Below, one piece after another: positions 56,801-64,000 of a stretch of 64,000 bases of DNA; within the stretch, counting starts at the first letter, position 1; each line of letters begins with the position of its first letter. The notes beneath the pieces are model-generated. The model had not been told where the DNA came from, did not search any database, and saw only the letters and a program-made list of their open reading frames with translations. This stretch comes from Burkholderiales bacterium (GTDB taxonomy: Bacteria; Pseudomonadota; Gammaproteobacteria; Burkholderiales; Burkholderiaceae_F): the NCBI GenBank assembly GCA_020355165.1, contig CP070661.1:1736193-1800192 (forward strand), written 5' to 3'. A program made the position numbers and the translations under genes.

Positions 56801-58968
56801 TCGAACATGCGCGTCAGTTCGACGAAGCGGTCGTCGGAGGACCAGCGTTCGAGCAGCAGCGGCAGCTTGCGCTTCCAGTTCGGGTACTGGTCGATGGTGC
56901 CCGGCTGGTTGATCTGTTCGCGCACCTCGAGCACGTCCTCGAGCTGCGCGAGCACGACCTTCGACGGACTGCGCGCCAGGTACTGGTGCAGCGCGCGGCA
57001 GAAGGCCGACGTCATTCTCGGGATCGACACCGGGCTGACGGTCGCCCCCGGCGGCAGCAGGTCTTCCTCTTCCAGCGCCAGCAGCAGCCGGGCACGGTCC
57101 TGGGCGCGCTCGATCACCTGCCGCTCGCGCAGGTGCGGCTGCGGGAACAGGTCCAGCTTCGCGCGCAGTTCGAGATCGTTGCCGTCCCACCAGCCGGCCA
57201 GCGTCGGCAGATCGTGGGTGGCGCCGGCCACCAGCGCCTGCGGCTCGAAGGCGGCCGGCGGCAGGAAGCGGCCGTCGGCGTCGCGTTCGAAGTACAGCAG
57301 CCGGTACGACAGCACGCCGCTGGCCGCGAGCCTTTGCTGCACCTCGGGCGGCACCGTGCCGAGGTCCTCGCCGATGACGAGACAGCGGTTGCGCTGGCTC
57401 TCCAGCCTGACGATGGCCAGCAGGTCATCGAACGGGTAGTGCACGTAGGCGCCGTGGGCCGGATCGTCGCCTTCGGCGATCCAGTACAGCCGCATCAGCG
57501 CCATCACGTGATCGATGCGCAGCGCTCCCGAGTGACGCATGTTGGCGCGCAGCGTGGCGATGAACGGCTCGTACGCCGCCTCGGCCAGCCGCTGCGGAAT
57601 CAGTGGCGGCAGGCCCCAGTTCTGGCCCTTCAGGTTGAACTCGTCGGGCGGCGCGCCGACCGAGGCGCCGATCGCGTACAGATCCTGTTCGGCCCAGGCC
57701 TCGGCACCGGCGCGGTCGATCGAAACGGCAAGGTCCTGATAGAGCCCGACGCCCAGACCCAGTTCGAAGGAGCGGCGGCCAACCGTCCCGAGCTGCTGGT
57801 CGGCGAGCCATTGCAGGTATTCGTAGAACTCGACGCGCTCGCGGTTTTCCTGCGCAAAGCGCTGAGCGGCGGGCGCTGCGGGCTGGCGGTACTCAGCCGG
57901 CCACAGGGGCCAGCCCCAGATCGCGTTGTCCTCGCGAAACAGATGCTCCTGCAGCGCCTCGAACACTGCATGCCGGTGCAGCGCCTCGCCTCGTGCCGTG
58001 CGAAAGGCATCGAAGGCCTGTCCGCGGGCACTGTTGGGCGCCAGATGGCGACTGCGGAAATGCGCGAACAGCATTTCCAGCACCTGCTTCTTGGCGTCCG
58101 CCACGCCGACGTAGTCGACCATCTCGGCGCCGCGCAGCCGCTTCAGCCTGGCCTGGAACGGTGCACTGCGCACGAGGCTGCGAGCGGCTTCGCACTCGCC
58201 GTAGTCCTCGATCGCCTCGATGTCGAGGTACAGCGTGTTCAGGAACAAGCGGCTCGACGGACTGTACGGGCTCGCGTGGGCCGGGTTGTGCGGGAACATC
58301 GCGTGCAGCGGGTTGACGCCGACCACGCTGGCCCCGTTCAGTCCCCACAGCTCGACCAGTGCCGTCAGGTCGCTGAAGTCGCCGATGCCCCAGTTGCGCT
58401 CCGAGCGCACGGCGTACAGCTGCGCCGCTGCGCCCCAGACGCGCCCGTCGTCGGCCAGCGCGGGCGGCACGTAGCACGCCTGCGGCGCGACGATGAGCAG
58501 GCACTCGCCGAGCACCGCATCGCCGTTGATCACGCTCAGCCGGTGATAGCCCTCGGTCAGCGGCGCCGGCAGAGGAAGCGCGCAGGCGATGAACTTCGCT
58601 TCGCCGACGCTGCCGCGCTCGATGAGCGCCAGCTCGGCGACGCGGATCGTCGTCTCGCGACTCTGCCCGCTGTCGTCGGTCAGCCGCCAGATGAGCGAAG
58701 CTGCCTGCAGGCCCGCCGGCAGGCGCAGCGGGATGGCCTCGCGCGTCTGCCCCGGCACCCACGCGGCAGGCAGCACACGCTGCCAGGCGGCGGCTTCATG
58801 CGCGGCGATCGCCGCTTCGATCGCCGCTTGGTCGTGCGCGGCGACGTGCATCGCGCCGAGCAGGTCGACCAGCACCTGCGGCTCGATGTGGTGCACCTGC
58901 TGCCAGACGTCGGTGTACTCGAGGGCGATGCCCTTGAGCTGCGCCAGATGTTCGAGTCGCGTGGTCAA
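53848..58968 (-). CDS. Fused 4-alpha-glucanotransferase/malto-oligosyltrehalose synthase (MalQ-TreY)
   Basis: A 1706-residue fusion. Residues about 1-735 are MalQ (GH77), with RNWGIGDFSDLTALVE, GASVVGVNPLHAMFP, LRIDHVMALMRLYWI, VIGEDLGTVP and THDLPTLAGWWDG. Residues about 745-1706 are TreY (GH13), with TYRVQLHRDFTFNDAAALVPYL, GYDIVDHNALNPEIG, GMLMDVVPNHMG, DGLRIDHPDGLLDP and STHDTKRSEDVRAR. TreY turns the reducing end of a maltodextrin into a trehalose unit, and MalQ recycles short maltodextrins. Translation most likely starts at TTG 58968, which overlaps the treZ stop (TTGA) and gives a normal MalQ N terminus. The open frame continues upstream inside treZ but is not coding there. Confidence 0.93.
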   Translation of the reverse strand: MTTRLEHLAQLKGIALEYTDVWQQVHHIEPQVLVDLLGAMHVAAHDQAAIEAAIAAHEAAAWQRVLPAAWVPGQTREAIPLRLPAGLQAASLIWRLTDDSGQSRETTIRVAELALIERGSVGEAKFIACALPLPAPLTEGYHRLSVINGDAVLGECLLIVAPQACYVPPALADDGRVWGAAAQLYAVRSERNWGIGDFSDLTALVELWGLNGASVVGVNPLHAMFPHNPAHASPYSPSSRLFLNTLYLDIEAIEDYGECEAARSLVRSAPFQARLKRLRGAEMVDYVGVADAKKQVLEMLFAHFRSRHLAPNSARGQAFDAFRTARGEALHRHAVFEALQEHLFREDNAIWGWPLWPAEYRQPAAPAAQRFAQENRERVEFYEYLQWLADQQLGTVGRRSFELGLGVGLYQDLAVSIDRAGAEAWAEQDLYAIGASVGAPPDEFNLKGQNWGLPPLIPQRLAEAAYEPFIATLRANMRHSGALRIDHVMALMRLYWIAEGDDPAHGAYVHYPFDDLLAIVRLESQRNRCLVIGEDLGTVPPEVQQRLAASGVLSYRLLYFERDADGRFLPPAAFEPQALVAGATHDLPTLAGWWDGNDLELRAKLDLFPQPHLRERQVIERAQDRARLLLALEEEDLLPPGATVSPVSIPRMTSAFCRALHQYLARSPSKVVLAQLEDVLEVREQINQPGTIDQYPNWKRKLPLLLERWSSDDRFVELTRMFERERGRGRLAVPRRKEAAQAVVPRATYRVQLHRDFTFNDAAALVPYLSRLGVSHLYCSPFLRARAGSRHGYDIVDHNALNPEIGNRDDFERLVDTLRSHGMGMLMDVVPNHMGVLGGDNGWWLDVLENGAASMFAGFFDIDWASSDPALTGKVLLPILGDQYGIVLERGELKLGFEPASGSFVLRYYEHRLPIDPATYPRLLDSAQHLLTPNALPQSAADSLASLASALGHLPARQDCSEEMRAERHRDKEVHKAQLARLAREFPPLAEAIERAVGAINGSADDRTSFAALDSLIEQQAYRLAYWRVAADEINYRRFFDINELAALRMERAEVFDATHRLVLDLVASGKVDGLRIDHPDGLLDPAAYFRRLQERYAQLIGQPGAASGGDARAWPLYVLAEKITAPHEQLPPDWALHGTTGYRFANVVNGLFIDSSARSRVDRAWRAFVGDEAEDFEELAYRCRRIVMATSLSGELTVLANALLRLARADRRTRDFTLNSLRLALAEVVACFPVYRTYVVEKPSAQDRRYIDWAIGRARRRGRAADPSVLDFIRSVLLGDLPPGAPPELLGRYRAFTQRLQQYTAPVTAKGIEDTAYYRHQRLIALNEVGGEPDVFGITVNAFHGASRDRAQRWPHTMLASSTHDTKRSEDVRARLDVISELPAMWRLAVRRWSRINRSKRRTLEKQPAPSRNDEYLLYQALIGSFPVGEIDDAGLAAYRGRIVEYMLKAAREAKQHTSWINPDQAYEEALAGFVEALLARVDGNLFIDDLRAALPPFSRWGAYNSLSMATLKMTAPGVPDIYQGEELLELALVDPDNRRPVDYAMRSRLLQEFGTISAADDPAEAVAALRERPEDGRLKLWVIWRALQLRRERPALFACGDYRPLLPRGERARHVIAFARAHEVGTVATVAARLYAGLRIDPDQPPVGNIWADTVVDLPSPPSAGRWRDVLTGRCFAAGAEPVPLAELLAVLPVALLLHDPPGS

Positions 58969-60791
58969 AGCAGCTCCAGTGACCAGCGCACGGACCACGG
59001 CGGCAGCTCGCCCTCGATTGCATGGCTGGCGTACAGCGTCACGCCAGGCGTGACCTCGGGCGCGGCGACGGCCCGGTCGCCGAGATGGGCGAGCAGGTGC
59101 AGCGAACCGGCGTTGCCCACCGGCCAGCGCACCAGCAACGAACCCGAGGGCGACAGTTCGAAGCTGCCGCTGCCGATCTGCGGCAGCAGCGGCACCAGGC
59201 GCTCGTGTCGGATCGACAGCAGCTCGCGGTAAAGCTCGCGCCAACGCTGGTGCAGCGGTTGCCCGACCTCGGCCCAGTTCAGCTTGCTGCGCTCGAAGGT
59301 CGCCGCGTCGTTCGGGTCGGGAATGCGGTCGCGCACCGCGGGGTCTGAAAAGCGCGCGAAGCGACCGAACTCGTTGCGCCGTCCGTGCGTGACCGCCTGC
59401 GCCAGTTCGCCGGTGAAGTCGCAGAAATACTGGAACGGACTGCTGGCGCCGAATTCCTCGCCCATGAACAGCATCGGCACCGCCGGTGCCAGCAACACGC
59501 AGGCGGTCAGCGCGCGCAGCGCGTGTTCCGGCGCCAGCTGAACCAGCCGCTCGCCGAAGGCGCGGTTGCCGACCTGGTCGTGCGTCTGCAGGAAGTCGAC
59601 GAACGCCAGCGGTGGCAGGTGCGTCGAGGCTTCGCCTCGCCGTTCGCCATGCCGATACGGCGACGGGTCGCCCTGGTAGGCGAAGCCCTCGGCGAGCGTA
59701 CGACCGAGCAGCGCCAGCGGCCGCTGCGCGTAGTCGGCGTAGTAGCCGTCGGTCTCGCCGGTCGCGATCACGTGGATCGCGTGGTGGATGTCGTCGTTCC
59801 ACTGCGCGGTGGCCAGCGGTGCCCGGCCGTCAGGCTCGCGCGGCAGGTAGCGCGACTGGTTCAGGTCGTTCTCGAGGATGAGGTGGACGTGGCGGTCGCG
59901 CCCCGGCCCGTCGCGCACCGCCCGCGACAGTTCCTCGACGATGTGCTGCTTCGAGTCGTCGGCGATGGCGTGGATCGCATCCAGGCGCAGGCCGTCGAGC
60001 TGGTATTCCTCCAGCCAGTACAGCGCGTTGTGGATGAAGAAATCGCGCACCGTGCGGTTGTCGTCGCCGTCGAAGTTGACCGCCGCGCCCCACGGCGTCT
60101 GGTGCCTGGGATTGAAGAACTGCGGCGCGTAAACGTGCAGGTAATTGCCGTCGGGACCGAAGTGGTTGTAGACGACGTCGAGCAGCACCATCAACCCGCG
60201 CTTGTGCGCAGCGTCGATCAGCCGCTTGAAGTCCTCGGGCTTGCCGTAGCTCGGCTGCGGCGCGAACAGCAGTACGCCGTCGTAGCCCCAGCCGCGGCTG
60301 CCCGAAAACGACGCCACCGGCATCAGTTCGAGCGCGGTCACACCGAGCGCGGCGAGGTCATCGAGCCGCTCGACCGCGGCGGCGAAAGTTCCCTCCGCGG
60401 TGAAGGTGCCGACGTGCATTTCGTAGACGACCGCTTCGTGCCACGGCCGGCCTCGCCAGCCGGCCGCCTGCCACTCGTAGGCGCGCGGATCGACCAGACG
60501 GCTGGCGCCATGCACGCCGTCCGGATTGCTGCGCGAGGCCGGATCGGGCACCAGCGGCTTGCCGTCGACGTGGAAGGCATAGTGCGTCGACTCGTCTGCG
60601 GCCTCGACCGTGGCCTGGTGCCAGCCGTTCCCGCTCGCCTGCATCGTGACGTGGCCGGGCTGCGGCCCGCCGACCAGCACCACATCGACCCGGCGCGCGG
60701 CCGGAGCCCACAGCCGGAAGCGGGCGCCGCCGCCCTGGGTGAACTCGGCGCCAAACGGCATCTGATGCACAGATCTCATGATCGGTTGCAT
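58965..60791 (-). CDS. treZ: Malto-oligosyltrehalose trehalohydrolase
   Basis: A 608-residue GH13 enzyme that releases trehalose from the product of TreY. It has the N-terminal domain typical of the family ([27 protein letters not shown]), the first barrel motif [17 protein letters not shown], the catalytic [14 protein letters not shown] (Asp nucleophile), a Glu-containing HLILENDLN, and the third motif [14 protein letters not shown]. An internal in-frame ATG at 60779 ([10 protein letters not shown]) is an equally plausible start. Its stop overlaps the TTG start of the MalQ-TreY fusion, so the two are translated as a unit. Confidence 0.94.
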   Translation of the reverse strand: MQPIMRSVHQMPFGAEFTQGGGARFRLWAPAARRVDVVLVGGPQPGHVTMQASGNGWHQATVEAADESTHYAFHVDGKPLVPDPASRSNPDGVHGASRLVDPRAYEWQAAGWRGRPWHEAVVYEMHVGTFTAEGTFAAAVERLDDLAALGVTALELMPVASFSGSRGWGYDGVLLFAPQPSYGKPEDFKRLIDAAHKRGLMVLLDVVYNHFGPDGNYLHVYAPQFFNPRHQTPWGAAVNFDGDDNRTVRDFFIHNALYWLEEYQLDGLRLDAIHAIADDSKQHIVEELSRAVRDGPGRDRHVHLILENDLNQSRYLPREPDGRAPLATAQWNDDIHHAIHVIATGETDGYYADYAQRPLALLGRTLAEGFAYQGDPSPYRHGERRGEASTHLPPLAFVDFLQTHDQVGNRAFGERLVQLAPEHALRALTACVLLAPAVPMLFMGEEFGASSPFQYFCDFTGELAQAVTHGRRNEFGRFARFSDPAVRDRIPDPNDAATFERSKLNWAEVGQPLHQRWRELYRELLSIRHERLVPLLPQIGSGSFELSPSGSLLVRWPVGNAGSLHLLAHLGDRAVAAPEVTPGVTLYASHAIEGELPPWSVRWSLELL

Positions 60792-60837
60792 TCCCTTGGG
60801 CTTGCGGCCGCCCGCAAGGCGGCGGCCGGCACCGGCG

Positions 60838-62973
<2,136 letters not shown>

Positions 62974-63093
62974 CGTTGTTCTTCGAAGCTCCCGGGACGG
63001 CGCCCTTCGTGCACCACAGCACGCATGCTAGCGGTGCCGCCGAAGCTCGCGGTAAGGCCGGCCGCGTACGCATGGTCACGTACGGCAGCTACG

Positions 63094-63993
63094 TCATCCG
63101 GCAGCCTTCAGTGTCGACGGCCGCGCCGCCATCGTGTCGCGCTTGCGGCGGCGACAGTGCTCGAGGAACTCGCCGATGATCGGGCCGCTGTCGAGCAGGT
63201 CGCTGCCGGCGAGCGCGTGGAATTCGGGGTGCCACTGCACGCCCATGACGAAGCTTGAACCGGTCCAGCGCACCGCCTCGATCACCTCGTCGCCGGGCGA
63301 GCGTGCCTCGACCGACAGGCCGTTGCCGACCCGCTTGATGCACTGGTGGTGGATGCTGTTCACCCGCAGACGGCGCGCACCCTCGCCGTAGAGCTGGGCC
63401 ATCGTGCTGCCCGGCTCGAAGGCGAGCTCGTGATGCAGCAGGTCGTACTTCGACGGGTCGAAGTGACCGACGGATTGCGGGATATCGGTCGGGATGTCCT
63501 GGTAAAGGGTGCCGTTGAAGGCGACGTTGACCAGCTGCAGGCCACGGCAGATGCCGAGCACCGGTTTCTGCTGGAAGACGAAGGCCCACAGCAGCTCGAT
63601 CTCGTACATGTCGCGCACGCGGTCGCCCGCCCAGGCCGGGTTGCGCGGCTCCTCGCCGTAGGTGGTCGGGCTCACGTCGGCGCCGCCCTGCAGCACCAGG
63701 CCGTCGAGGGCCTCGACGTAATCGCGGATCGAAACCGCCGAGCGCTGCACGACCGAGCCGGAAACGATCGTCGGCACCATGAACACCAGCGCGCCGTGCG
63801 ACATGATCCAGTGCGCGACCGACGCTTCGAGGTATTGCAGCGTCTTGTTGCGGAAGCCGAGCGCCCGGGCCCCTTCCGGATGCAGCATGCGCGCCGAGAC
63901 GCCGATCCGCAGCGGCTGCCCGGCCGGCCTGCCCGGCGCGGCGGCAGCCGGCTGCGCGCCCGGCGCAACGGCGGTGAGCGTCGGCGGCCGCAC
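63094..63993 (-). CDS. Class I glutamine amidotransferase-like hydrolase (PuuD/peptidase C26 family)
   Basis: At least 299 residues, beginning 7 nt from the window edge, so the true start could lie outside. It is a gamma-glutamyl-GABA hydrolase-like protein with nucleophile Cys149 in VLGICRGLQLVNVAF and the His-Glu pair in MGVQWHPEFHAL. The GGADVSPTTYGEE segment is typical of the C26 family. Members hydrolyse gamma-glutamyl amides such as gamma-glutamyl-GABA in polyamine breakdown. It lies 120 nt upstream of glgX in the same direction; no functional link is evident. Confidence 0.88.
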   Translation of the reverse strand: MRPPTLTAVAPGAQPAAAAPGRPAGQPLRIGVSARMLHPEGARALGFRNKTLQYLEASVAHWIMSHGALVFMVPTIVSGSVVQRSAVSIRDYVEALDGLVLQGGADVSPTTYGEEPRNPAWAGDRVRDMYEIELLWAFVFQQKPVLGICRGLQLVNVAFNGTLYQDIPTDIPQSVGHFDPSKYDLLHHELAFEPGSTMAQLYGEGARRLRVNSIHHQCIKRVGNGLSVEARSPGDEVIEAVRWTGSSFVMGVQWHPEFHALAGSDLLDSGPIIGEFLEHCRRRKRDTMAARPSTLKAAG

Positions 63994-64000
63994 CGGCGGC

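Noticed and set aside
58969-59802. Upstream extension of the MalQ-TreY frame within treZ
   Set aside because: The extension has low-complexity Arg/Ala-rich sequence and overlaps the conserved treZ frame. MalQ homology begins only after the TTG at 58968.

Overview
The window is about 64 kb of roughly 70% G+C, gene-dense DNA with the content and gene order of a betaproteobacterium, most probably of the order Burkholderiales. The run smpB / ratA-rnfH / DUF4124 / guaB-guaA followed by tadA-ldcA, the Bug-type solute receptor and the PHB-era style fused Mrp antiporter genes all point there. This assignment is inference from gene content; no rRNA or tRNA gene is present. I saw no CRISPR array, insertion sequence, prophage or integrase.

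Region 1 (1-5.6 kb, minus strand): a signalling cluster with a small membrane protein, a sodium:solute-symporter-type histidine kinase carrying a STAC linker, a receiver-only response regulator and a CBS/DUF294 nucleotidyltransferase-like protein, next to smpB. Region 2 (5.6-18.4 kb): housekeeping genes (ratA, rnfH, guaB, guaA, tadA, ldcA) interrupted by accessory genes. A 16-bp imperfect direct repeat of the guaA 3' end flanks about 1.9 kb with a secreted amidohydrolase and a broken small ORF, which looks like the remnant of a guaA-targeted genomic island. It is followed by a PPK2 kinase, a solute symporter and an unusual outer-membrane protein that joins PagP to an OmpW-like barrel.

Region 3 (18.5-26.6 kb): a hybrid histidine kinase facing a LuxR-type regulator, purT, and a yqjD/yqjE/yqjK-like membrane operon that runs into a MASE1 kinase and FixJ-type regulator by overlapping starts. 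A strong intrinsic terminator in the following 380-bp gap suggests an unannotated small RNA. Region 4 (26.7-33.6 kb): a CaCA antiporter and a complete Mrp-type Na+/H+ antiporter operon (A and B fused, then C, D, E, F, G), almost all joined by 4-nt overlaps.

Region 5 (33.7-38.1 kb): an ACP-GNAT fusion, an SDR-like reductase, an alpha/beta hydrolase, a wax ester synthase/DGAT and an XRE-type regulator, suggesting acyl or storage-lipid metabolism. Region 6 (38.3-43.6 kb): a translationally coupled minus-strand operon with a secreted DUF3604 protein, a tiny ORF, a membrane-anchored parvulin-like protein and three HupE/UreJ-type membrane proteins. This is the best candidate here for an undescribed system, possibly a secreted metalloprotein with its own folding and metal-transport partners. 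Region 7 (44.0-48.8 kb): a LytS-type kinase, a second LytS-like protein that has lost the phospho-accepting His and the N-box Asn, a LytTR regulator, a cupin and two small secreted proteins.

Region 8 (48.9-53.8 kb, minus strand): MenE-like ligase, a canonical MenB, a Bug receptor, a MaoC-type hydratase and an MscS channel. Region 9 (53.8-64 kb, minus strand): a glycogen-to-trehalose cluster of glgX, treZ and a 1706-residue MalQ-TreY fusion starting with TTG inside the treZ stop, preceded by a class I glutamine amidotransferase-like hydrolase at the window edge.
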